A DNA stretch of 64,000 bases, from the NCBI GenBank assembly GCA_935421135.1, contig OW285188.1, forward strand, positions 7,792,733 to 7,856,732, in the 5' to 3' direction. A program made the position numbers and the translations under genes. This document shows positions 1 to 12,147 of this stretch, piece by piece. The notes under the pieces are model-generated. The model saw nothing but the letters and a program-made list of their open reading frames with translations, searched no databases and had not been told where the DNA came from. The stretch's first letter is position 1. Each line of letters begins with the position of its first letter. This DNA is from Bugulina stolonifera (lineage: Eukaryota; Bryozoa; Gymnolaemata; Cheilostomatida; Bugulidae).

Positions 1-1296
1 TACATGTGTATGTGTGTGTATAAGGTGGTGTGAAATGGTCTAATCATCTAGTAAGCTGATCCAAAGCCATGCTGGGGTGGGGTACCCAGAGGTCCCGAGG
101 TAGAGAAGATGCCAATCAACACCCGTACAATGCTACTTGTGAACAAGATGGTATAAAACTTTAGTTTACGGCATACTTAATAAGCCTGCACGTGTCCGTG
201 TATATTGCGAGTGCTGATTACTCTGTCATACGCAATGATATCCAAGTATAGTAAAGTGTATATAGCTAATTCTGCATAGCCTCAGTCCATGAAGTAGGTA
301 ACTACCAACTATACATGGTAATACACTCCCAGTCTATTGAACACTTTCACAACACAAGTGAGCCGACAGGTATGATGACATCACAATTCACACAGGAAAT
401 GGGAGTCAACTTTGTGCGTATCAAACAGTTTAGTCTATAAATATTATCATAACCTTTCCCAAGGAGCTGAGCAGAAGTAATCAGTAACCAGTTCCCAAGC
501 TATTGGAAAGTTCTCAGGCTATTGGAAACCCTATTATCAACGATCAGGTAGTCTACATAATACAGTCAACTCAATACAAAACTAACGCTAAAACAGCTAG
601 TAATAAATAAGGAGTCATGCTACTCCGATGTCCAGCTTAAAGTATTTTATAGAATGTGATGGATACTTTGAGAGTTGTCTTTCTCAAGTTTAGTATCTAC
701 ATTGTAACAAATCGAATAAACTGCTACAAGCCAACCACATACAATCAACCAAATTCTATTTGGTTACATGTGTGTGTAATTTCAACTAAAATCACAATCC
801 AATTGTATTGAGTTGACCAGCCTTATGTCACATTATAATCATAATTATACACCATCACCATTGTTAGCCTGAGAATACACCTAGATTACACAATCACATG
901 TTAATATAGAGTATATATCACATGGGGGTAAGTAACAACAGCCCAGTGGATCTGGGATAATCAACAGAGCCATCAGCAGTCATACAGACAACCAACCTTA
1001 CTACTCCTTGTATCACATTCTATTTTATTACACTACAAAATAGGCAATGTGACAGTTAAATACAAGTTTATGTCTATAAAATCCGTTATCTACAATACTT
1101 TCTGAATATGCACAAGTTATGATTCAGGTTATAAAACAATCTAGGTAGTTGGAGAACCTGATTACAGCTGATAGCCTACTAATTTATTATGTACTTAATT
1201 TACGGGAGAAGACAACTTGATGGAAGTTCATGTAAGCCCACATTACAATGGAAATATAACAACTGATATCTAGAAAGTATTAAACATTTATCTCAC
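1..1296. other. SCAPER intron or distal region, no exon recognised
   Basis: This stretch lies downstream of SCAPER coding exon 8, so it should be intron. The conserved middle part of SCAPER (charged coiled coil, C2H2 finger) does not appear in any frame here and must lie beyond the left edge. A purine-rich AGTTGTC-type motif sits near 668-685 and again near 1205-1220. I see nothing else that I can support. Confidence 0.5.
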
Positions 1297-4200
1297 CTCC
1301 TCTATCTCCATAGCCAGTACTTCCTCCTCGTCAGACTCTGTAGGTTCGACACGGCTAAGGTCAAGGTGAAGGTCATCCTGTTCATTGGTCAGAGTCGTAT
1401 CATTGTCAGCAGTAGTCTCGGCTACCATCAGCAGGCTCTCCTCATTCTTACTAGTTTCCCCATCACCAACATTAGCTACCTTCTCCATGTTTAGTTTTCT
1501 AGGTGTGGGCACTTTACGGTCACCACATGTCACTTTTCCAGCAGTGGCGGACACCTTGGCAGAACTGGCTGTCACCTTGCTAGTAGATATCAGCTTCTTC
1601 TCACAACCATTGGTTTTAGTAAACTGCTTCTTACCATTACTGTAAGTGATAAATAACAAATCTATATGTACCTACTAACACATATGTAGGTACCTATGTG
1701 CATGCATTTGCCTACATACATACAGAACATTTACATGCATGTACATTGTACAATGTACACACATCAAACACAGTTTAAATACGGATATAACAAAATAAGT
1801 GAACACTCCACACAATCATTTACTGTGATTGCCTACTGTGAAAGGTTCATCTTTCACACAAGATACTACTAAGAATAGTAACCCAAATAATCCACGACTG
1901 TGAAATGGTTAATACAAGATCTTGTAGCAGTCAATGTCAGCCCAAACATTGACACATACACAAACTTGTAAAATGGGAGTTGTGCGTTCTTGTAGCCTAC
2001 TCACCTCACCGCTGACTCTGACTTTGCCTTCATTACTGCATCTCTGTAAGAACCCCCATCGTCTTTCTGTTTGCTGGATCCACCACTGGCTCGGTTCTCC
2101 TGATTACTACTCCTCACACCACTAGCAGAGAGTGGTTTATTTGCAGGAAGCCTCTGCTCAGGTTGTTTCACCAAACCTCTACCTTTCTTGGCAGCATCTC
2201 CAGACCCGCTCTTCACAGGCTTCTGGAACTTTCCGTTACCGTTTGAGCCAATAGAGCCACGTGAGCTAGTGGATGCCTTCGATAAGGGAGAAGTCTTTGA
2301 TCTTGACCTGCGTACAGTCTCCCAGCCATCAACGTCGTCTGCTAAATCTATCAAAATGCAACACAGAGCTGTTCATATGAGACATATATACATGTACAAA
2401 CAGGCTTCCTTTCGCGAGTTATGTGTATTGGTGTAGTGGCTTATGAATTATCCACTGCATACTGTAGACCCTCAGACCAAAATCCGTTCCTTTTACAATT
2501 ACCGAACCGCAAATCAAGTTTGTTGACAAAAACATGATAAAATCCTCAATGTGTTTGCACATGCGATGAAGGAAACAAATGAGGATAATACTCCAATCAC
2601 CAGTACGTATCGTAGCTCTGGGTAGCCTAAAGTAGTCAGGACTTACCTGGGTTACTGTCCTGTAACTTGAGTACGTGAGGTTTCAGTACATCAGCAGGTG
2701 GTTCTTGGGTTGGCTGCTGAGGACTGTCTGTCTGTATTCTATCTAACTCCTGCATGTGCTGTGCCTCCAACTCTCTCACTGTCATCTTACCTGCAGTATA
2801 CATGTATAACACTACACTGTATTACATCGTATAGCATAATTATGGCATTATCTTACAATGTACCTGCAGTATACATTACAACACTACAATGTATTACATC
2901 GTATAGCATATGGCATTATCTTACAATGTACCTGCAGTGTACAGTATAACACTATTGTATTACATCGAATAACATATTATATTATGGCATTATCTCTCTT
3001 TTAGCACCAGAACCATGTAAATATACTGAAATTTGTTTGCACTTTTCCAGCAACAGCAACAATAGCAATGGTTGCTTCAAGATAAAAACATTATCTAAAC
3101 TTTAGTAACCAATGGTAAGGGAAACATTGCAGCTACCGGAATCTTCTACTCATAGCTAGAGCTCAGGGGAGACAACTTTACTTAGCTCACCTCGCACCAT
3201 ATCAGCCCAGCTGTTAGTGGAATGGTCGACACTCTTACGAGCTTTACTGGATTCATCTGTACTGAAGGCGTCAGCAGGGCTCGGCGTGAACATGTCTCTG
3301 TTACTGAGATGGAGCTTACCAGGGGATGTCTTCCGTACCTCCCAGGCTAAAGCAACGGGTCTGCAAACAAGACCATGAAGTATTTAAACCAAGTAAATTT
3401 ACAATATTTGATACCTGACGGATAAAACATCTGCTAAAACCATCTTGACTAAATTTCCGCACATAAAATATATATAAATAGCTTACACCATGTTATATGT
3501 AGCATCATACTCCCATGTATATGTGTAGAAGCATCTGACCTATCTACCTATCACTCCATGTGTAGTACTACGACAGTATTTAGTATTCCAGTATATCAAC
3601 TACCCCTGTGTCAAATAGTGTGACAGTCTAAATAGGCACGTCTAGTATAATATTACCTCTTGCCAGACTCTTCGAGATGTTCGTAAGTTTTAATCACACT
3701 CCATTGGTTGATAAGCGACTGGAAGTCTTTAGTACACTGCTGTAGTATCATTATCACTTCCTGTAATTATTATCAAACTAGAATCAAAACAACTCAATAT
3801 TAAGGAGAAAAAAAGTTGGTTTGGTGCCATCAATTAATAAATCAGTTTATACTCTATTATGTTATTAGGGAACACAAGTCATGACCACCAGCAAATTCTA
3901 AATCTACCGAAATATTCACTCATGTATACTGGGAAAGTGTTCTATATGTAGTAAACACTAGAAGACATACTGCATACAAGCAGTTACAATGTAATGCTGT
4001 TTTAGCGCAGAATATAATTATATATTATGTAGAGTAGGCTATATTATTGTACATGTGGCACACTAGTTATTAGTCATTATTATGAGGATGCTCGAGTATG
4101 ACATGTACATGTGCTCATGGACAACATCATGTGATACAGTATAAGTGTAGGCACTGCGCACTCACCTTGCACTCGTTGACACTTTCATCTGTCTCACATG

Positions 4201-6444
4201 TCTGGTAGATCTCATCCACCGCTCTCTTCAGGTTATCAAACAGGAAGGCCCAGTATCTGGCCCTCATATCCGTCTTGCGCGTAGCATGTGAACCTACAGA
4301 ACTTGTGGGACGACTACCCCCCGACTTGACAGAAGAGCTATCATCTCCCTTCTTACATGCAGCAGTAGAGTTCATATCCCGCCCTATTCCAGACACCATC
4401 TTCTTTCTTGGTGATTTGGGAGTTGAAGATTTGGACACCCCTAATAATACAGTATACAATTGACAACATAAGGCTAACTTTGTCACACATACAGTAGCTT
4501 ACGACTGCACCTCTCTACCAAACTTTCATATTTAAAGGTAACAGTCTAATTTCACAAGCCAACAAACATACATTACTATTAGAAAGTATAGATAGTACAA
4601 CAATGCACTGGTACTGGTATTGTGAAAAACTTAATCTTTTAGTATAGATTTAATTGCATCTCTAAACAGTACAACACAGAAACAATCAAAAATGAATACA
4701 GGCTAATGAATGAGAAGGATAGCATAGTGACTAGTATGATGTTTGATGAACTCACCTGATTTGGCTGCTGTACCATCTACAGCGGGTACGTTATATGCAA
4801 TGAGATTCCTTGCAGACCTGCCCTCTTCCTGCACAATCTTACGCACTCTGTCGTGATTCATGGACTGACCTTGTCTATTTGCCTACAACACCCCATACAA
4901 CCCAAAATCAATAATATCATAATTTACATGTACTGTCCGACCCACATACATGCAAATCTATATAAATATATACTCTTACTGCAGGAGACTTATAAATAGA
5001 TAAAACATGTGCATTATAGTGTATACATATACATACATCATCTAGGGCATCACAACTCAGAAAATTGGACAGCCTGTCTAAATAGCTTTATCTATGCTAC
5101 ATCTACATTGTACACATATATTATAATGATGAAGGCATCTGTTTCACTAGTCCAATAAAGAGTCAGTTGGTCTAAACTGTGCATAATATACATATTATAC
5201 TACTGAGTCAAGACTCCCCTGAGGCAGTAGAAATACAGTAATGCTGAGTCAACCTTCTGTCAGACGTGACTGATAGGTGCTGCTATATGAAACTAAATGT
5301 AGCCAAGAAGCAATAGAGGCATACAATTTTCATTTTTGTAAATAGCATCATTTCACTTTGACTTTTGTATTACACCAATAAAACTTTCAGCATCATCATC
5401 CGTTGATATGTTAACATTATAGACGAGGAAAGAGCTTCTTTTAAAAGACGGAGCTGTGTATAAAAAGAGACCTGCAGAAACACGGACTAATAGATTAATA
5501 CTATTCCCATGTACATGCAGATATTATCAGTTACTAAATATGTGATAAGAAGTGTCTATATGTTGAGGTTGGAGTTTGGGGTAAGAGCGGACAACTTACA
5601 AAAGAAAGAGAAGACAACTCTTATTTTTTGAAGATTCGCAAATTATTCACCACATTATAACATATGGGCCTATGAAGTTTCTTATTACGTGTTTAGTGAA
5701 TGTTAATGCCTCGTACATGTTTACACCTGACAGAAAAAGACACAGGCAACATAAAATCGTTTCTTCCAGAAATCAGTCTCATAAATTTTATATCATAGGC
5801 ATGTGCACATATCACAGAAAAAGGGAATCTTACTGTATACAATCACTCAAAGACCACTCTCTAAAACACTTGTGGTGTTAGCATTTACAGTCAATGGAAC
5901 AAAAACCTTCATGTTGAAAACCTGCAAGGTGTCCGTGACACTTTTTAGCTGTCAGGTGTGCAACGTATTTGAACTTTTGGCTACTGTTACAAAACTACAA
6001 GTAAATATATACAGGTTATGATATTGAACGGGTAGTCTGGTGTAAACTAACCTTATTCTGCGAACGACTGCCACCGTCACTGTAGCTATTTTGCCTGCCA
6101 ATACCTTTCTGGCTAGAATCTCCATTCGATTTGTCATAGAGTTTAGAGTGAGAGGTACTAAGATATTTACGCAATGTCGTCTCTCTCGGTGGAGAGGTAA
6201 CAACAACCTGAACTGGCTCTTGACCTTTGGAGACCTGAGATATGCCATTGGTGCTGGTAGCTTTTCTTATTTTTCCTCCACCCTGAGGTTTATTGTTTGT
6301 CGACTTTGGTTTTTTGCCATTTATATTAGCCTTGGGGTCTTCTGTAGCAGAATCATGGAGACTTTCTCTGCTAGTGGTGGTGCTTGATCCGGCTGACCTA
6401 CACTTCTTGGACTGTCCACCTTTTTTCTTCTTCACCTCACTCAT
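1297..6444 (-). CDS. SCAPER: S-phase cyclin A-associated protein in the ER (SCAPER), N-terminal part
   Basis: SCAPER is a large cytoplasmic/ER protein that binds cyclin A and is linked to cilia and translation-related mRNA decay. Eight coding exons read on the minus strand: 6444-6052, 4882-4756, 4440-4166, 3760-3657, 3360-3191, 2790-2647, 2347-2005 and 1639-1297. All have GT-AG borders and matching phases, giving 633 residues. Exon 3 encodes RARYWAFLFDNLKRAVDEIY, nearly the same as vertebrate SCAPER. Exon 2 matches the vertebrate N-terminal block (RVRKIVQEEGRSARNLIA), exon 5 carries LAWEVRKTSPG and SWADMV, and exon 7 has DGWETV. Exon 1 is a Lys/Ser-rich stretch of 131 residues placed before the point where the vertebrate protein starts. 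The start at 6444 is the only early in-frame Met. The rest of the gene is beyond the window. Family assignment is secure; the exon 1 boundary is less so. Confidence 0.92.
2791..2996. repeat. Tandem repeat, about 70 bp x 3, at SCAPER intron 5 acceptor
   Basis: Three imperfect copies of a unit of about 70 bp start right next to exon 6 (2647-2790). Each copy contains CCTGCAGT followed by TATTACATCG and GGCATTATCT. On the minus strand each copy carries an acceptor-like CTGCAG followed by GTA, as at the true acceptor. Confidence 0.8.
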
Positions 6445-7685
6445 CTTTACTCTACTGCCAAGTCATGTGGGATCAACTAGTCTGGCTTGATAAGAATTCA
6501 GTTTGGAGTTGTCTTACCCTGCAATACACTGATTCAATTATAGTAATAATGATAATTCAAACAAACAATAATATAAACTTGATAAGCTAGCCACGGTTCA
6601 AATGGCATTAGCTTTTGAAACAAATTGTAAACAAGCGAGGAATAATTCAAACAAAATATTCCTGCTCAACCAGCAGTTGAATCTTAGACATACATGTATG
6701 TAGTCTTACATACAGCAGCCATAGTTACAGGGTGGCAAGCCTGCTTTCCGTTTATAATAAGCCTAAATAATCGTTGAACAATGTACAGCTTTATGAAGAT
6801 CAGCCATGGAATATTCAACAGTTCCAAAAATATATCTATAAGCTGCTTAATTACATGCACCAGCCACATAACAGTGACTGAAAAAATATTCACCTCATGA
6901 GATGAAACATAAGGGGGGGGGGGGGGGGGGGGTAAAGCTCACATGGATTTTGTAATATCAATTTTTCATATAGGCCTACCAGTGCTCATAATAGCCACTA
7001 TTTATAGGTGAGATCAAAAGACAAGAGAGGATAAGCGAGGCAAGACCGGAACTAGATCTTCAGTCTATTACAGATAATTGCAAAAGGCATCGACACATTT
7101 TCTTGATGAAAATACTTAAAGATAGAGCACACCACAGCACTCTCTCACCGATGTAGGATGATATTATGCAATATCTCAGCAGTCAGCATCTATGACTACT
7201 AAATGCATGACGAGTACTAAATGTACTGCTAGAGATGAAAACTTACATTTGTGCAAGCGTCATATCAGATATATAGAGGCTCACTGAGCAAAAAAAACTG
7301 TTAAAATATACACCCAGAGTTTTGCATAACCTGGGTACGTATTATTATTTACTACTAACTATTATTATAGTACTGCACTCCATCCTTCAAAAAAGGCACT
7401 CCTTATATTTTTCATCGTTCAAGAGTGCCCAACATCTTCAAAGGTTAAGGTGTGGTATATGATATTTTATTACGATAGAGATGGAAGATTTTCAAGTTGT
7501 TGGAGTTGGACTCAATCTAAATCTTATTACAGTGGAGTGTTTGCCACACTTTGACTATAAAAAACAGTAATACTGATAGCCTACCAAGGACTATAATAGG
7601 CCTAGCTAGTATAAGTATATAAATATTATAATAATTGAATAATTGTTATCATAATTAGTATAATATTTATATACTAGCTTGAGGG
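6445..7685. other. Upstream region of SCAPER, non-coding
   Basis: This is the 5' flank of the minus-strand SCAPER gene. It probably contains its promoter and 5' UTR, but no site can be assigned. It includes an uninterrupted run of 20 G at 6913-6932. No coding frame resembles a protein. Confidence 0.4.
6913..6932 (+). repeat. Poly-G tract, 20 G
   Basis: Twenty consecutive G residues stand in AT-rich DNA. Homopolymers of this length are unstable and are often mis-sized in assemblies. Confidence 0.95.
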
Positions 7686-7687
7686 AG

Positions 7688-7930
7688 CTGCCGTGGCCTA
7701 GTGGTAAGGGCTCTGGACTTTCATGTGAGAGTCCCAGGTTCGATTCCCATAAGGGTCATTGGTGGTGTTAGGAAGGGCACCCAACCTTTAATGCTCCTGT
7801 GCTACTTCAGTAACTTTGCCACTGGTGAAGTGCCTTCTCCAACCCAAATTAGAAAAAATGCAGATCTCTTCAGATCTTTGCTTTCTTACCTGGGATTAAT
7901 AGCGGAAAGTAAAATTGGTAAGTTTTTTTT
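7688..7930 (+). mobile_element. tRNA-derived SINE (family A, full copy)
   Basis: The head is tRNA-like: a Pol III A box (GTGGCCTAGTGGTAAGG) near 7692 and a B box (GGTTCGATTCC) near 7737, about 45 bp apart. An unrelated body follows, ending in a T-rich tail near 7923. The body from about 7822 to 7910 is repeated in the same orientation near 60080-60215, which shows that it is dispersed. It is not a tRNA gene, because the stems do not close. Confidence 0.7.
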
Positions 7931-10000
7931 TGTACATGTAGCACCTTTATAATTTAATATCATGTCTGTGTGTGTCATCTCAAGATATGATTATGATTAG
8001 CAAATTGAAATCTTTATTTCTATAAACAATAAGTATATATTATAATGATAGTAAATATAATATAGAAAGAAGTATTATATAAATACAATATCATTATAAT
8101 AGTATATATTATATGAATAATAACATAACCATTACTATTATTTTACATGTATATTGATATTCTTTCTAGAAGAAAAAATCAAATGAAGGAATCTTTTTAC
8201 AGAGGAATGTTTAAATTTTTAAAGAAAAATGAAACTATTTTGGTTGGCTGCGGTCCATTTGTTTATCTGTAGCTGCACCAAAATAGCATATTACAATTAA
8301 ATCACATGTAGCCGCTCTAGCCATATCGCAGCGTCTTGAATAGTATGTTTTATAAATAAATAATTTGGCACTGTTTTGCTGTCTAACCATACCAAAGATT
8401 GAATCGGTCTTTTCAATTTAGTAACGTATACTATTATTGTATACAATTACAGACTACAACTGCAATTCAAATTTATTTTATTTTCAGTCAATATCCGGTT
8501 TCACTTTGAAGCTGTTTTTTCCTACCTCTATGGTTTTTTCAACATCGGTATTATATTATCATTATTTTGATTTTAACCATCATTAATGGCTAATATGACT
8601 GTCATTGTAAACCTTATTGTCACTGATAGTAGTTTAGGTACGACTAGATCATTGTTATCATAGATTTATGCTTTACTAATCTATTAGATTAGATGTAGGT
8701 CCCTCGACCTTCACTCTTTCTCTCCAAACCATGCCCTCCTCAAAGTAAAAGCTAAAGTACTTGATAAGACTACAATTAGTTTATACTGCCACGCATTCAC
8801 AACTATAATAAATTGCTTGAAATTTCAACCTTGTTTGATGACCGAAGTAATAAACTGGGGCAAGGCTTCTCGCAATAGAAAGGGTGGGAGAATGAGATGA
8901 TGTTGAGTTTTGAAATTGTCCAGAAAGAACGCTTACACGTAGTAAAGTATTCTGGCAGAACATTGTGTAAATGTGTGTTTAGATGAAACAGGTTTTAGGT
9001 AGCCTACACCTTTTAAATGCACAAATTTCTGGCTAATAATCTGATGACAGAATTGTTGTTCAGATGCAACTATCAATGCAATGCTTCCTCTAAGAAGCAG
9101 ACTAACGCATAGTAACGGTGGCTGCAAGAGTGTAGCTAGAAATGTTTCAATGAGGACATGCTTACTTTTTAAAGTCGGTTAATGAAGCTTACATTACTCC
9201 TTCACTTATAACTTCTAAGATAGTTATCCAGTTGAAGTTGTACTCTATTTGCCCAACCAAACGAGAAATATTGATGGTTCAATTTCAATAATTTTGAATC
9301 TGTCTTAAATTATTCTGCTGATACACTAATAGAAAATGGCACTCTCAGTAATATGAATAACCAAGTTAAATTAGTAATAACAGCTGCTCATCATAATGTG
9401 AACTGTGAAGCCAATACGGAGCGGAAAACTTTCATCTAATACAACAATATTTATCATATGATAAATATAGCTTAGACGTTTTATTAAAATTTTTGGAAGC
9501 TACGCCACTGTGTTTGCCATAAAAACCCAACAGTTCTGTACTGGTGTGGCTGTCTGCAGCAAACTTCAATTTCCATTTTCTCATCATCATCAAGGAAGGC
9601 TTCTGTTTGTCCTAACTTCGCTCGAACTGCCGTAATACAGAAAACATACGAACTATAAAAAAAAATCCCTTTTATTAATTGATTAGGTAAGTAGCTCTCA
9701 TAGTGAGTTACAAAACAACAAGTAGCTTAGAATCCATATATATTAATTGAGTTAATCAGAAATCTCTATGTTAGTGTAGAATGACCTAGCATCACATGAA
9801 CAACCCTTCCACCACAACAACCAACTGTAGTGGCTTAAAATCGGCAATCAGGTAAAATAAGGTGGAGGTATATCTATTACCACACTGACTCCACAAGTAT
9901 AATTGTATTTATATGTTCGATAATTTGGCATGACTGGGTTCTTCACATCACTTCTTACTCTGTCCATTATAACTTTCAAAGCATTGTATCTTTTAGTAAT
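7931..10000. other. Intergenic region upstream of selenocysteine lyase
   Basis: AT-rich sequence with no recognisable gene. Short frames at 8781-9127 on the minus strand have no recognisable protein content. The lyase promoter should lie at the right end, but no TATA box or other element is clear. Confidence 0.4.
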
Positions 10001-11446
10001 ATGAAGGACTGTATATACCTTGATACGAATGCTACTACTCCATTGGCGCCAGAGGTACAAGGGGCAATTATAAACGCTTTAACCAATGGGTGGGGAAATG
10101 CTAGCAGCAGTACTAGTTATGGACGCAAGGCTAAAGAATATATAGATCAGGCTAGAGTTCAAACAGCGGATATGATTGACGCCCAACCGCATGAAATAAT
10201 ATTCACTTCAGGAGGAACCGAGTCTAATCATACGGTTCTACATACATTTGCTAAATCGAAACGGTTCAAGGGTCAAATGGGGGAAGGTGATATAAGCAGG
10301 CCCCATATTGTCACCACAAATATAGAACATGATTCTATCCGCAAACCTCTAGAGAAGATACACAACGATGGTATCGCTCAAGTAACCTTTGTACAAGTTG
10401 ACAAAACCGGTCATGCTGTTTGTGTTGAAGATATAATGAAATCTCTACAAACAAACACAGTATTAGTGACTATTATGCTAGCTAACAACGAAACAGGTAA
10501 TTATGAAATACTTGTATATTGTATATATAATATATACTTTATTCTTTACCATTAATATAGCAGGCAGAGAATTGTTTATCATCACCACAGCATCTTCTAA
10601 CAAATAAAATAAATCTAGGCCTATATTACCTATGTATTTATTTTACTACCATCATTTTGTACCATTCTCTTACAAGTGGAAAATCAAAAATTATTTGACA
10701 AAAGGCGTGTTTGTTATTTTTCAGGAGTGATTCAGCCTGTAAAGGAAATTGCAGATGCTATTAAGGAGTACAATGAAACATCTGGCCAGAGAATATATCT
10801 CCATACAGATGCTGCTCAAGCTATTGGCAAGATTCCAGTTAGTGTAGAGACTTTGGGGGTAGACTATCTCACTATAGTGGGTCACAAGTTCTACGGCCCT
10901 AGAATCGGAGCACTGTTTGTCCGTAACCTTGCTGATAGCAGAAAGGAATGTCCATTAACTCCTGTATTCATAGGTGGGGGCCAAGAGAGAGCTTACCGTG
11001 CTGGTACCGAGAACACCGCTATGATTTCTGGCTTAGGTGCTGCTTGTCAACTAGTTACCAATAACCTCTCCACGTATCAACTACATATGCAAGAGCTAAG
11101 GGATCAACTAGAGAGTGAGCTCAAAGGTAAATTTAACTCGCAAGTCACTTTCAATGGGAAAAGCTCACTAACAAAAAGATTGCCAAATACTTGCAATCTC
11201 TCTATTATTGGTGAAACTTTTAAAGGCAATTTGGTGCTAGAAAACTGTCAACAGGTTGTTGCAGGTGTTGGAGCAGCATGCCATTCTAAAGACAGTCACC
11301 AGGGATCTTCTGTTTTAATTGCAAGTGGCATACCCAGGGAAGTGGCGTGTAATGCTATCCGTCTTAGTGTAGGTCGGGAGACTACTTCACAATGTATTAC
11401 AGGTGCTGTCAATGACCTATGGAAGGCTGTGCAAAGTATTTCCTAG
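10001..11446 (+). CDS. SCLY: Selenocysteine lyase
   Basis: This PLP-dependent cytosolic enzyme splits L-selenocysteine into alanine and selenide, recycling selenium for selenoprotein synthesis. Two exons, 10001-10496 and 10725-11446, join in phase 1 to give 405 residues, a length usual for the family. The N-terminus has the class V aminotransferase block YLDTNATTPLAPEV. FTSGGTESN follows near residue 70 and the cofactor-binding lysine is Lys220 in VGHKFYGPRIGA. The catalytic cysteine is Cys351 in GVGAACHS, followed by an extended loop as in animal SCLY rather than mitochondrial NFS1, which is longer and carries a targeting peptide. No such peptide is present here. The start at 10001 puts the conserved block at residue 6. 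An AATAAA signal lies at 11619, 173 nt after the stop. Confidence 0.95.
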
Positions 11447-11618
11447 TTTACCTTGGCTGGGTCTTGGTAGTCAAAAATGAAGTTATAGATTTTACCATCA
11501 AGGCTGATATTAGAATAGATATTAATTGTAAAGTAACAGTATATACATGTAGATAGTATTATTGTAATATTATTAGTGCCATGGACTCTTGTAAACATGT
11601 AAATTATATATTATTTAT

Positions 11619-11624
11619 AATAAA
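11619..11624 (+). promoter_or_regulatory. Polyadenylation signal of SCLY
   Basis: AATAAA lies 173 nt after the SCLY stop codon, in the expected strand and range. Confidence 0.6.
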
Positions 11625-11995
11625 TGTATGTAAAAAGTTTACATTTAGTTATGAATGTAAACCTTGGAGTTTCATTTCAACAGGTGAAAGGAGATGACAA
11701 ATCTAAAATATTTATCTCTTATTACTCATTTGCATTTGTTAGTACGTCCCTTGCACCTTACTCTTTCCCCCATCTGCATGGCTGTAAATGTAAATAATGA
11801 CTTCAAATTGTATGGCAACGTTGGTAAAATATAATTCACATGATTAACACTTGAATGAAAATGTAACGAATTCCTTGCAAGAAAAATATCACATGATTAG
11901 ACTATATGTAATAGATTTATGCTGCATGCAATGTATGTTGTATGAGGTCTAACCCATGAACATATGAGCGCAATATTGTCATTATTTGCTGAGTT

Positions 11996-12147
11996 GAAGC
12001 ACTGTTTGTACGTAACCTTGGTGATAGCAGAAGAAAATGTTCATTAACTCCTGTATTCATAGGTGGGGGCCAAAAGAAAGCTTACTTTCCTGGTACAACT
12101 GAGAACACTGCTATGATTTCTGCCTTAGGTGCAGCTTGTCAACTAGC
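11996..12147 (+). pseudogene. Partial duplicate of SCLY exon 2
   Basis: About 150 bp match parent bases 10907-11055, which encode residues of roughly 228-276 just after the PLP lysine. The frame is kept open. Differences include several substitutions (for example Arg to Phe before the conserved PGT/AGT site) and one inserted codon (ACA ACT for ACC before GAG). The catalytic cysteine, the lysine and all flanking parts are absent, so it cannot make an enzyme. It is best read as a local duplication relic; an exapted exon is possible but nothing supports splicing. Confidence 0.85.

Noticed and set aside
40..130. Minus-strand frame with GPLGTPPQHGF as a possible further SCAPER exon
   Set aside because: No suitable donor site in phase and no match to the known next part of SCAPER.
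1385..1645. Plus-strand frame opposite SCAPER exon 8
   Set aside because: It is the shadow of the coding exon on the other strand.
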